This document shows, one piece after another, positions 45,001 to 55,029 of a stretch of DNA of 64,000 nt; positions within the stretch are counted from its first letter, which is position 1; every line of letters begins with the position of its first letter. A program made the translations under genes and the position numbers. This stretch comes from Amoebophrya sp. A120 (taxonomy: Eukaryota; Sar; Dinophyceae; Syndiniales; Amoebophryaceae): positions 14,381,379-14,445,378 of the forward strand of contig CAJINV010000001.1 of NCBI GenBank assembly GCA_905178155.1, in the 5' to 3' direction. The notes under the pieces are model-generated. The model worked only from the letters and a program-made list of their open reading frames with translations. It did not search any database and was not told the origin of the DNA.

Positions 45001-46838
45001 CGGTGCGCGCGCTCCATCGACTCCACTTGTTGCATTTTTGACGACGGCTCTGTGCTGCCAGTGCCAACACTTCCACTTGTCGTGTGTGTAGATGAGGGAG
45101 CGCTGAGAACCGCATTCACGACGTTAGAAGCAGAAGCGTCCTTCTTGTTACTGGGAGGCCCAGATGAAGAAGCTCCTTTGGCGCCGGGCTTCTTCTTTTT
45201 ATTGTCTACTGTGCCATTGGTGTTGCCCTGCTTCGCTTTCGTCGTTTTCGGCATCCAGCTTGGGTTGCAGTTCCTCGGGATCGTCGGCGTGCAGTAGTTT
45301 TGCGACCCAATTGCCACACGCACGTAGGGGTCACTGGTCTTCACGCCCGTGAACAGGGTACAAATGCCCCAGTCGTCTCCCCGCAAGTTGTGCGCTTCCA
45401 ACACACGTATCGTCAACTGGCCCTTCGGCATCGGATAAATGACCTCCGCATGGTCGCGACAGGGAATCTTGCGGAAAAACGAAGATGTTGCAGTAGATTT
45501 GCCGGATTTCTCCCTTAGACCTGCACCCGCGCGGGCTCTTGCATGTGACGTACTACTCGTGGACTGATCTTCATCGTGGTCGCCAATTTTGAGTTCCCGC
45601 AATAGATCGCCGATGTTGTCTGTTCCGTCGGCGTTCTTGTTAGCGTCCTCCGCCACAGCCACTGGATCCGACGTTGTACTGTCCAAAATGTAGGTGAGCC
45701 GCTTCGGCAGCACACAGGCTTTCCCGATGGCGCTCTGGATAGCGTCTACGATGGTCGGTTTCAGGGACTGGATACCGGGGGCGAGCTTCGCGACTCCGCC
45801 AAAATCCAAATCAAATTCGATCTTTGGCGGGTTCGTGAAGTACGCCGAGAGGCCTGCGCAAAACAAGGGCGCGCGCTCAGATGAGATGTCGTTCAGAGTG
45901 AGGAAAAGCTTCCCGTGAAAAAAGAAGTTCCGGACAAGGCACTTTGCAGGTCCGACGACTATGTGAAGCAGGTCGATCATTTCATCCTCTAGTACTGATG
46001 ATGTTGCTTCTAATTCATCTGCAAGCGGCTTGATGTTCGCTGGTTGTTTTCTTTGTTGCGCGCATTTCGAAGGTCCTGTCCAGCAACTTTCGGGTCCAAC
46101 AACATCATCACCTTTCTCGCCGCGGCCTTTTGCGCCGTGGTCCACAGGAAGTTGTAATCCGCTTGCCGGCGCGTCCAGCTCGCTCGTGACGGATCTCCGG
46201 CAGCGCTGGTCGAGACTGAGGTCGAGGCAAATGTCTAGATCTTTTCTACCGGTTTCCGGGTCCGTGCGCAGGGGCAGCGTCGTAATACTGCGGACACTGA
46301 AGGGGCGGTCCCCCAAGTTTGCGTTGATGGCCACCTTCCAGTTGCCGATTGCGGAAGGAAGAGTCTTCTCGATTTCGGGGGTTATCTGCTTTTCGATCAC
46401 ATCCTGCAGAGTGCTTTCTATCATGGGCCAAATGTGCGCAAACACACTGTTTGCCCAATGCGTTAGGTCGGCGTGGTCCTCCTGGTCCTGAGCTGATGGT
46501 GCAGTAGAGAGGTTGGAGGCGCCAGCGCCAGTGCCGTCTTCTTGCCGCGCTGGATGTCCTCTCCTTTTCTCTTGCTGTTGAAAGGGCATGGGCAACGTGC
46601 GGAAAGTTTCTTCTACCAGACGTTTCACGACCAAACTTTCGACGGAGTGGCTCACTTGGCGGCCAGCATATCGCATGATTAAGGGCCACAAATCCCGAAG
46701 CACGTGCCGTAACCATTCCTGCGAGGCGGCGTCGTCAACTTCTGCTGACTGGTCGCCCCGCTTTGGGAGCCCTACGGTGTGCTGCAACATATTCGTCGTC
46801 CTCCCTTCCGCGTGAGTACCGGTCAGAAAAAACGCCAT
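39057..46838 (-). CDS. Giant extended-synaptotagmin/tricalbin-like protein with two SMP modules
   Basis: Exons 41814-46838 and 39057-41717 join exactly across a 96-bp element to 2561 residues. Module 1: SMP (WLRHVLRDLWPLIMRYAG; FAHIWPMIESTLQDVIEKQ; GLSAYFTNPPKIEFDLDFGG) then a C2 domain (GQLTIRVLEAHNLRGDDWG, TSDPYVRVAIG, WDEDVFSGDDQIA with acidic calcium-site residues). A second, weaker C2-like region follows (FGVDLDHGDDPQEPDEWIG). Module 2 repeats SMP (WLNTLLKNLWSVVQTVIEDV; GLSAYFVNPPACDFRFAGG) and C2 (GILRVQVLSAENLRGDDWN, DDDMFSGDDKIAERA). Exon 2 adds a transmembrane hairpin (YAALAALVALVGSGYPWTTV and following) and a last C2-like region. SMP domains carry lipids at ER contact sites and C2 domains bind membranes with calcium. 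Family members normally have one SMP with an N-terminal hairpin; this order is unusual. Confidence 0.85.
41718..41813 (-). mobile_element. Introner family 2 (intron of the SMP-C2 gene), 96 bp
   Basis: Ends GTATCCAGGAAAAAACACCC and (complement) GTATCCACAGGAAAAAACCC are inverted, and the homology continues to CCACATCCA on both arms. Two GTCATGC motifs lie inside. Removal at the shared GGA (41718-41720 / 41814-41816) gives VSTGYFADETQ in frame. No GT-AG pair is available at these positions. Without excision exon 1 would end after a short intron-coded tail (CMTNAGLYVCLA). Confidence 0.8.
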
Positions 46839-47706
46839 GAAGCGAGAGCGAGAGCGACCCCGAACCCAGAAATGGGTTCGCGAACAAAAATAATCAAAAT
46901 TTTATGGCTTACTTGATAATCTATTCTAGAGTCTAAATGTAAAGTCGAACAGCGAAAATAAAACAGAAAATCGAAAAGGAACAAAAGGATAGATGAGTTA
47001 AAGAGGTGCTTCAAATCGTACACTTAGTGGCGTAGTTTTGGCTTCAAGAAGAGTAGCACCTGCTAGTCGTAGCACAACAAAGGAGTTTTTGCAATTAGTG
47101 CCATCTGCATGTTCATCGTAGTTGTATCACCATGTCCATGGCGTCAAATCCACTAGGTTTGTAGTTCTTATTTCGTTTTTGTATATTTTTTTTCGGCCAG
47201 CACAAATTCCAGGTTTATTATCATTTTGCTTCCGAAATAAAGGGCGAGAATCTATTTCCAGTCCGAGTTGTTCCCTTTCGCGTTCGTATTGTTGTTGTTC
47301 TCTTACATCAATAAGTAGTGTGATGAAGATCTCGTAGTTCTTATGCAAGTAGGAGAGAGATCCTTGTGCAGGAGCAGGTGCTCGTGCTTCCACTCCTTAG
47401 CCGACAACAAACAGAGACTCTAGATCCCAGATCTGGCATGCGACCGAGGCGGAGCAGATGTAGAAGCCGAGATGAGGAAACCAGATGCACCATCAAACCG
47501 AAAGCTCTCTCATACTAGCTCTGGTGGAAAGCACCACAACCGACCAAGATGATGATGATCTTTTTCAACTTTATTGATAGCCGCGAGGATCCGTCTCAAT
47601 GTTGCTCTTTCTTAATGTTCTAGTGTCGCATCAACATGATTATGATCGTGTGGCAGCGGCGCGTCTTCCGATGTATTCCATGCACTGTCACTGTGCAATG
47701 CAGCCG
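46839..47706. other. No gene recognised (intergenic)
   Basis: About 870 bp. A minus-strand frame at 47127-47393 has a charged stretch (REQQQYEREREQLGLE) that could be an exon, but no partner exons were found. Confidence 0.4.
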
Positions 47707-47851
47707 CGGTTTATCCATAGTAAATTTCCCGTACACGTACAAAAGCCGCTTTTTTCTGCACCTAAAAATTAACGAAAAAAAAATGCATTTCAAAAAATTC
47801 AAAACCATTAATAATGATATGCGTGCAACAGTATGCAGCTAGAGCTGCGAT

Positions 47852-48289
47852 ATGAGTATAGGTTTCGAAAGCAAGAGCCTAAAGCTGCGGCGACTCCGCG
47901 CCGCTTTGCTCGCTTTCCTGGGCGGGGACCTGGCGAAGGAATCATACAGAGGAGGATACAGCGACGAGCTTGTCCGGTCAATAGATGAATGCGAGCGGGG
48001 CCTGTTTGAATCGGAGCAAATCAAGCGGGCGGCCGGATTTGATTCGACCTTGGACGCTCTGAGAGCGAGCACTATACTACTTTGCAAACTTTCCCCGCCT
48101 AGTTTCATCCTGTTACGCTAATAATTTTTGCCCTTTTGTAGCTTTCACGCACAGACGCAAATTCCAACCCGAGCAGGTCAGCTCGACATTTCGCGCGACG
48201 AGATCTCCGCCTCGGCGGCTGTCGCCAGCTCGAAGAAAATTTATATTCTGCTCGCGCAAAAATGGTCTCGAGGGTTGACACAAAAATAA
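47852..48289 (+). CDS. Small cargo gene of the TIR element, with a candidate 30-nt intron
   Basis: The only plus-strand gene I accept. ATG 47852 follows the inner end of the left TIR by zero bases. The frame reads MSIGFESKSLKLRRLRAALL and LVRSIDECERGLFESEQIK, a basic then helical protein. Unspliced it stops after 89 residues. Removing 48112-48141 (GTTACGCTAATAA... to TTTTGTAG, 30 nt) continues it in frame through QIPTRAGQLDISRDEISASA and KKIYILLAQKWSRG to a stop at 48287, 135 residues in all. No family recognised. It is GC-richer than the TIR arms, as if captured. The intron is inferred from composition and termini only. Confidence 0.5.
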
Positions 48290-48336
48290 ATCCAGCCTTG
48301 ATTTTACGTTTTCAACCCAACAAAATTGCATCAGTT

Positions 48337-48476
48337 TTTCGTGTACAGTAGATTTAATCCCCACGGTATGGTGAAACGAGGCATGCTCCTGTACATGATT
48401 TTTCATTTAGAAATAGCTGTACAGGAGCATGCTTCCATTCACCATACCATGCGGATTAAATCTACTGTACACAAAA
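48337..48476. repeat. Long hairpin inside the TIR element
   Basis: Arms of about 58 bases pair (GTGTACAGTAGATTTAATCC with GGATTAAATCTACTGTACAC, then GGTATGGTGAA with TTCACCATACC, then GCATGCTCCTGTACA with TGTACAGGAGCATGC) around a 22-base AT-rich loop, with only a few mismatches. It may be the remains of another foldback element or a structured RNA or terminator separating the two cargo regions. Confidence 0.75.
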
Positions 48477-48518
48477 TAGAGCGGCGACTTTGGGTTAGTT
48501 GAAAACTGAGCGAGAGGG

Positions 48519-48918
48519 TTGACGGAAAAGGTCGTCAACCCTCGCCGACCAACCCTCTCCGACCAACCCTGCGAGACAGCCGTCAGCCTCAGCATCCGTT
48601 TGCCGTCACAACATCACAGGTCCATCCCTCTCGTCGCACGTGGCGACCAGGTGGCACGGGGACATGGAAACAGCAACCTGGACGAAGACGAGTGGCCCAA
48701 TGGCAGTGACGGTTTTGAAACGGCTACGGAACCGCCCGAACGAAAGGCAGCAGACGGCTCTGAAGTCGGAGACTCCGGCGGATCGGGTGGATTTGGACGA
48801 TTTGCGGGCAAACCCCGTGCCTTTCGAGGACGTGGCCAGTGAGCCCGGAAGTGCTCCTGATGGTGTTCGACGCGTGGATCTCGCGCGGAACCTGGCAGAG
48901 ACTCTAGCCAGTTAAGAG
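48519..48918 (+). other. Second GC-rich open region in the element (reading frame undecided)
   Basis: Two overlapping plus-strand frames are open: 48519-48842 (ends GGFGRFAGKPRAFRGRGQ, RGG-like) and 48640-48915 (ends RRVDLARNLAETLAS). Both have plausible composition and I cannot choose. It may be the second cargo gene or another exon of the first. Confidence 0.3.
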
Positions 48919-49389
48919 AGCTACACCCACGCAGCACCATAGCAAAAACCTCTATTCTATCGCAGCTCTAGCTGCATACTGTTGCATGCATATCATCATT
49001 AATGGTTTTGAATTTTTTGCAATGCGTTTTTTTTTTCGTTAATTTTTAGGGGTAGAAAAAAGCGGCTTTTGTACGTGTACGGGAAATTTACTATGGATAC
49101 GGTTGCCACCGAATTTTCGCCCGTTCAAAACTTTCAGTGCATTTGCACTACCGACCCAAAGACCATGCAAAAAATGGAAAACACGAGAGGAACAGGGACA
49201 GCAGCAACAAGCATTTTTTCATCTCCTCCTCAGCGATGAAGAAGATTCAAACTTTACTCGTCATGTCGAAGAAGACCAATTTCGGATCACTTACAACGTA
49301 TTTGCATATTTAGGCAACATCAGTGGCAGTTCTGTACTCTTAAAAGGCATCTGAACTACCCAAGCGGTCGCGCACTAGCAGCTGCTGTA

Positions 49390-52359
49390 TCATTTTTCTT
49401 CGTTCTTTCGCTGCAACTGGTTTTGTTTTCTGCGTGCTCGCCTTTTGGCAGAGCTGCTCTGCTGACCCTGCTCCGTCCCTGCAGTGGTCCAGGAGTCACC
49501 TACGTGCTCCTGCTCGTTTTTCGTCTGGTCACCGCCTGCGGCCCGTTCTGGAAGCTTTGCTCGTTTTGCTGCCGGCTCGTTTTCGTCCAATGCTCCCCCT
49601 TCCCCGGCGGCGTCGTCTTTTTCCGTGTCGAACGACGCGGCTGATACTCCGGCTCTCTGTTGTTCACGATCACGCTTATGTGTTGAGGCGGTATCTCTCG
49701 TCTCTCCACCTTGCTTTCCCTTGCCTTTCCCCTTTTTGCCCTTGCCTTTTCCTTTCGGCGTGAAACCCGCAGAGGAGGTCTGCGACTTTTCCTGTGCTGC
49801 AGAGCATGCGACACTACCGTTCGACGAGATTTCCTTGCTGTTTGCGAGCTCTCGGACCTTCTCGAAAACATCACCACCAACTCTGTCGCCAGCTGCCAAA
49901 GAAAGTGTTGAATTCGCCGACACTGCAGTCGTCCCAGTGCTAGTCCATTTCAAAATTTCCTTCGCCTGGCGCACATCCTTGGAACCAAGAAATGTAATGG
50001 CCACGGCCTTGCAGCGGTCTTCAATGTTCCCAGCAACAACTCCCCCGCCTGCACTGCCGTCCCGTCCGCATCGTCCGATGCGGTGTAAATGATCCTCGCC
50101 GTTTTCGGCGGCGTCGAAATTGACCACGACGTTCAAGCCCAGCACGTTTAGTCCCCGACCAATGACGTCGGTCGCGAGCAACACCCGAACCTTGCAGGTC
50201 TTAAACTGCAAGTACGTCGCGCAGCGCTTCTCCTGACCCATATCACTGTGCATCATGCGCAAATTGACGTGCCAAGGTCGCTTCATGTACGGGCGCAGCT
50301 TGGGCGCTGCTGGCGCAGTTGACGTTGTCGCTTCTGCACTTGCAGGTTGAGGTTTCTCTTCAGGTTGAGCCTCTCCCGTCGTGTCAATTTTCTCCTCTTT
50401 CGGCGCGGCCGGGAATTTGTCGGCGTGTTCCAAAAGCTTCGCGTGCAGCCACGTGACTGTTTTCTTCATGTTGCAGAAGACCAGCACCCGCTCCTGCGAG
50501 TAGGTCTGCAGGATCTCGACCAGCTTCGCAACTTTCTCGTCGCTGTTGGTAAATCCCTTCTTGTCGGCTTCGAAGAAACAGAACTCCTGTCGGCAGTTGA
50601 TGGCGCTTTCGCCCATGGCACTGGCCACCGGAGTGGAAACTGCATCGGTCAACAACTTGTCTCCAGGAGGAGTTGTCTGAGCTGTGTCGGCAGTTGAGGT
50701 GGCAGGAAGGTCTCCGCTATCGACTGCGTCCGGTGAAGATGCCGGTACCTGCTCGCCGGCCGCTTGCGGTGGGGCTAGCGATGACTCGCGTCCGACTTGG
50801 ACAAAATACACGCTTCGTGTTCCAGCCACCTCCACTGATTCAACACGTCCTTCTTTTTTGACTGTCGATCCCGGCGCTCCTTCAACTTCTTCCGGCGTAG
50901 AAGTTTTCAAAGTTCGGATGAACGACCGGGCCAACTTGTCAGCAGTTGGCGACCAGCTTGCGGAGAAGAACCAGGCAGAACAGGGGTGGTGCACCCGGGC
51001 AAAAATCTTGCGCAGTTGCGGCTCGAAACCCAAATCTACCATCCGGTCGCCTTCGTCCACTACGACAACCTGCAAGGATGACAACAGATCACTACGCAAA
51101 GTGAGCTGCTCCTTGATTTCGGTCGTGCCTTTGGCTTTTTTCTTCCCGTTTTCAGATATTTTTTGTTCTCCAGCAGATTTTTGCCCATCAGTTTTGATGG
51201 TATCGCTGTCTTTCGAGTCATCCTGGTTCTTCGTGTCTTTTTTGCTTGTCGTTGTCTTCTGCACCGGCGAAGAACTGCTGGGTCGTCTAGAGTCGCTGCT
51301 ACTGGTCGTAGAAGTTGTAGTGCTCTGCTCTTGCAACAGGTCGTTCAATCTGCCAGGCGTTCCCATGAGCAAATCGCAGCCGCGGTTCAGCGCAAAGACC
51401 TGCTTCCCTTTGGAATTTCCGCCAAAGACCATGGCACTGCGAACACGCGGGTGAAATTCGTCGTAAATCTTCTTGTTCTGGCAACAGAGCTCACGAGTCG
51501 GGAGAAGAATCAGCGCCACGGGTGGCTGTGTGTGCTTTCCACTTCGCTTCAAACTCGTGACTTGTGCAAGCAGGGGCACCAAATAGGCAAACGTTTTTCC
51601 CGTTCCCGTGGGCGCGATTCCGATGAAATTTGTGTCGATTTTCGTGTCTGCGGGTGGTTTATTCGAGGTGTTGATCGCTTTGCCACACAATACCGGCCAC
51701 GTCAAGCTTTGAATGGGGCTCGGCTTTGAGAAAACGCGTCGCAGGTACTTCTGCACAAAAAAGGGCACTCGCGATACGAACTCGGCATTCTCGAAACTTG
51801 ACCAAATTTGCGGCGCATCGCACTTGTCTTGCGTAATCGGAGAAGCAATCGATAATGATTTCTCGCAGGTGGAGGTAATGCTGGAAGGAGACGCCAGCCC
51901 TTTGTGCTCGACTCGAGTGCCGTTTTTGTTCGTGTCCACCGAATTACCGGCAGTAGGTTCATCACAGATATCTGAACACTCGAAAACAAAATCGAATCTC
52001 GGTGTTGATTTCTCTTTCTCGCCAAGATCCTTCCGCGGTTCCTCAGTCGTCGTGCCGCTTTGGCTTGCCGCTACAGCCCCAGCGAAGCTGTCCTTCCCAG
52101 GATGATGTTCGTCCGCCATCGATTCCGCACCACTCTGCTGTTTTTTCTTCTTTTTATGTTCCTTTTTTTCCTTTTTGAGGCCTTGTTCCGCGTCGGCTGC
52201 TTCTGTGGTGTCCCGCCGATGCAGCACTGTAGTCTTGTCCTCCCTTGCCAAATCATCAGACCCTTCCGCCTTTTTCGTTTTCTTGTGCTTTTTCTCCTTT
52301 TTACTTTTCTTCTGTACCGATGTCCCAGGGGGACATGGAGCACCCATTGCAGCGGTCAT
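49390..52359 (-). CDS. DEAD-box-type ATP-dependent RNA helicase (DEGD variant)
   Basis: A 989-residue single frame. The first 150 residues are a Lys-rich nucleolar-style tail. Q-motif-like PSPIQSLTWPVL is followed by motif I APTGTGKT (about 249), Ia LLPTREL, Ib GTPGRL, motif II DEGD (about 434) in VVVVDEGDRMVDLGFEPQ, motif III FSASW, IV LVFCNMKKTV, V LLATDVIGRGLN and VI HRIGRCGRDG (about 758). Linkers of 50-100 disordered residues interrupt both RecA lobes, and the C-terminus is basic with GKGKGKKGKGKGK. The enzyme should unwind or remodel RNA; the basic tails hint at ribosome assembly, which is inference. Oddities: DEGD for DEAD, SAS for SAT, and IGRGLN where most family members have ARGLD. 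Confidence 0.9.
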   Translation of the reverse strand: MTAAMGAPCPPGTSVQKKSKKEKKHKKTKKAEGSDDLAREDKTTVLHRRDTTEAADAEQGLKKEKKEHKKKKKQQSGAESMADEHHPGKDSFAGAVAASQSGTTTEEPRKDLGEKEKSTPRFDFVFECSDICDEPTAGNSVDTNKNGTRVEHKGLASPSSITSTCEKSLSIASPITQDKCDAPQIWSSFENAEFVSRVPFFVQKYLRRVFSKPSPIQSLTWPVLCGKAINTSNKPPADTKIDTNFIGIAPTGTGKTFAYLVPLLAQVTSLKRSGKHTQPPVALILLPTRELCCQNKKIYDEFHPRVRSAMVFGGNSKGKQVFALNRGCDLLMGTPGRLNDLLQEQSTTTSTTSSSDSRRPSSSSPVQKTTTSKKDTKNQDDSKDSDTIKTDGQKSAGEQKISENGKKKAKGTTEIKEQLTLRSDLLSSLQVVVVDEGDRMVDLGFEPQLRKIFARVHHPCSAWFFSASWSPTADKLARSFIRTLKTSTPEEVEGAPGSTVKKEGRVESVEVAGTRSVYFVQVGRESSLAPPQAAGEQVPASSPDAVDSGDLPATSTADTAQTTPPGDKLLTDAVSTPVASAMGESAINCRQEFCFFEADKKGFTNSDEKVAKLVEILQTYSQERVLVFCNMKKTVTWLHAKLLEHADKFPAAPKEEKIDTTGEAQPEEKPQPASAEATTSTAPAAPKLRPYMKRPWHVNLRMMHSDMGQEKRCATYLQFKTCKVRVLLATDVIGRGLNVLGLNVVVNFDAAENGEDHLHRIGRCGRDGSAGGGVVAGNIEDRCKAVAITFLGSKDVRQAKEILKWTSTGTTAVSANSTLSLAAGDRVGGDVFEKVRELANSKEISSNGSVACSAAQEKSQTSSAGFTPKGKGKGKKGKGKGKQGGETRDTASTHKRDREQQRAGVSAASFDTEKDDAAGEGGALDENEPAAKRAKLPERAAGGDQTKNEQEHVGDSWTTAGTEQGQQSSSAKRRARRKQNQLQRKNEEK

Positions 52360-53146
52360 ATTGTCGAATTGCAGCTGTCCTCGTCAATTTGTGCAAAAAC
52401 ACATTTAAGTGCTACAAGGAAAAGGCATCACTAGCTTGCTAAATTGGCTACTTACAACAAGTGCGGACTGCTCGATGCTTAGTCTTAGGGCTGCTCCTGT
52501 CGTGAAGACGACTTACTTTGCTTAGATTTGGTTGATCCATAGGTGCGACATTTTTCGTTCGGCAGTACAATCAGCGAGGTGGATTTTTTCACACCACGGT
52601 CAAACCGTTGATCATGAAGATGAAGATCTTCGGTCGAGGAACGTTTCTTTGAGAAGTGACTTACACTTAGCTTTTTTTCTTGGATCTACAGTGTGCTGAA
52701 GTTGTTCCAGGGGTGGATCAGGATCACCTCCAATCGTTGCTCGATCCTACAACTTTCTGCAAAGGGGATTATTTTGGAGATCGAGCGCATCTTCTGATTT
52801 CATCTGTTAAGAAGCTGCGTCATACATCATTCACGATCTTTGGCTCCTTTGTTGGATGATCTTCAGCGGTGGAGAGAAGAAGAAAGAGCGCCCCCTTCTT
52901 CATATTTCGTCGCTATCAAAAATCAGATACCGGATGCCCTACGATCTATCAAGCGCCACGGTGCACCAACGTCGTTAAGAAGAAGACCCTGACTTTTTTG
53001 CTCTTTTTAGCACGAACTCTGTCGCTGCACCAGGGAACGGCATTCAGTGCAGGATCGCGGTGCAAGCATCTTCGCAGATTCGGTTGTTTTTTTGTTCGTT
53101 TGTTTCTCTTTCTAAATCTGCTTTCTCAGCCAGAATTCTCAAGCAT
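52360..53146. other. No gene recognised (intergenic)
   Basis: About 790 bp upstream of the helicase. No exon-like frame and no clear repeats. Confidence 0.5.
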
Positions 53147-54520
53147 TCACGGTTGTTCGGCAGAAGCACGACCAGGGGCAGCTTTCGGGCTGTCACTACC
53201 AGTGCCTTGTTTGTTTTCCACCGCAGCAGAAGCTGCTGCGGCGCCGACAGACTTTTTCGATTTACTGCCCACGCCGTTCTTTTTCTGAGCGGGAGCTCCG
53301 TCTTTGTTATTTGCGTTGAGTCCTCCCTCATCTGTCGCCGCAGCCGCCGACGCCGACCTCTCCTCCGCCTCAATCTCGCAGAGAAGGTTGTTCAATTGTT
53401 CGTCCTTCTTTTTGCCGCTTTGCAGAATCATGTCCACCAGACTCTCCTCCAGCTCTTTCTTTTCCGACTGCGCATCCTGCAGCCGCTCACTAATATCGAC
53501 GTAATCCTGCGTTGCTTTTTCTAGAATCGCTTTCTTTGTCTCCGCCTCTTTCGACAGGATAGAGATTTTCGTGGCACTCTGCTCCACTTGTGCTCGCAGT
53601 ACTGCGATTTCTGTGCGTGTGTTTGGTACATATCACCTTTTCAATCGCTTTTTCCAGGTTGTTCCAATTGAAAAGAAAGAAACAGAAAGTTGAAGAATGC
53701 ACACACAGGGGCAAGAACCAAGAAGCTGTAGAGATTTTGGAGTACCTCTCTGCTCAGTGGCGTCGAGAAGCTGCATCTGCGCGTCAAGTCGGGCGAGCCG
53801 CCGCCGCTCCGCTTCGGCTTGCTTCACCTTCTCCCGCAAGGCGCTGCTGACCAAGTTCTTTTTGGCCCCGACCGCCTGCTGGATGCTGGCTTCCGCCTCC
53901 ACGGCCGAAAGTTCCCTCTCGGTTTTCGGTTTCGATTTTTTCTTCTTGTCGCTTGCCTGGTTGGACGACGATGCGCCACCGAAGAAGCTGTTCCACAAAC
54001 TTCCGATTCCAGGCGTTACAAGAGAGGATTGGGATTGCTCTTGTCCAGAGGCACGCGTTGCCGGATCGAACTTTGAGCTGGTCGCAGCCGTGCCTGCTGC
54101 GGCATTGTTGTTCGGAGAAGGCTGCACAGCTCCACCTTGTTGCAACGTCGAAGGGGCTCCACCGCTGGTCACTGCGCCCCAGGGTTGCGCGCCGGGACTC
54201 GATGCACTCGCCATGCTTGGTGGACCAACAGCAGCGGGGCCTGCACCAAAAAACGAAGTAGACGACGAAGCAGCGCCGGCGTTTTTCAACACGGTTTTTG
54301 TTTCCCCGGTACCACCAGAAACCCCAGCCATGCCAACCAAGGTAGCAAAATCTTCGCCCAGTGGATCCTTCCCGTTGCGTGGTCCCCCCGGCTGCTGTGT
54401 GTAATGCATCGTCTGTGGCGGCGGTGGGGGCTGCTGACCTTTGCCAACGAAGGCGGACGAACTACTAGTCATGCTCTGCGCCGTCGCAGGCTTGTTCTTA
54501 TCGAACCAATTCAGCTCCAT
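53147..54520 (-). CDS. Coiled-coil protein with disordered Gly/Ser/Pro leader
   Basis: Exons 53746-54520 and 53147-53610 join through a GT-AG intron (donor GTACTC, acceptor GCACAG) into 412 residues. ATG 54518-54520 starts MELNWFDKNKPATAQ. Residues 1-185 are low complexity (poly-Pro, Gly, Ser, Ala) with a short hydrophobic motif GIGSLWNSFFGG. Residues about 190-360 form a continuous coiled coil crossing the intron (LREKVKQAEAERRRLARLD, LRAQVEQSATKISILSKEAE, LQDAQSEKKELEESLVDM). The end is Ala/Ser/Lys-rich. It looks like a cytosolic tether or adaptor. No known family is recognised. Confidence 0.75.
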
Positions 54521-55029
54521 TTTAAGAATCTTCAGCGTGCTAGAGTAAGTAAGATGAAGATGACCCACTTTTTCTCACTTTTCTGAGCGTGAACCTCGGA
54601 GAAGATGGCCCCAATTCTTGCACATTTTTCATACATAAGTATGGAACTGGGTCCGTGACGACACGCTCAAAACCGCAGAAAACGAAGAACACACACGGCC
54701 GAGGCCGAGACGAGGTGCCCTTCTCAGAGACTTGTGGCTGCGAGCAGAGACTGCACAGACAGCAAAGTTTTTCCATATAAAACAGTCCCGCGGCATCTAG
54801 ATCTATCAAGACACATTTTGATGTTCTTCTTCTTTCTGTATATGTCGACCTCGCTTCGCAGCCCTTTGCTTTTACATTACTATGAATGTTGTTGATGTAT
54901 GAGCCCTAATTAAAGGGGCTTTTGGTTTTGCACCATGATGATGATCTTCTGTACGAATGGCGTACAACGACTCCGGTGCTATACAAAAAATTGCGACTTC
55001 ATCCATGCACTAGCATCAGTCTTGCTGGT
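54521..55029. other. No gene recognised (intergenic)
   Basis: About 500 bp; nothing recognisable apart from short AT-rich stretches. Confidence 0.5.

Larger units (their letters stand above)
47712..49099 (+). mobile_element. 1.39-kb element with 140-bp TIRs, 5-bp target duplication and plus-strand cargo
   Basis: The left arm 47712-47851 and right arm 48959-49099 are near-identical inverted copies (both start TATCCATAGTAAATTTCCCG). CGGTT at 47707-47711 and 49100-49104 is a direct repeat of five bases, a clear target-site duplication. Between the arms is a plus-strand gene beginning directly at the arm's inner edge, a long hairpin (48337-48476) and a second GC-rich open region. No transposase is recognised, so it is probably non-autonomous and carries captured or self genes. 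High arm identity suggests recent insertion. Confidence 0.85.
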
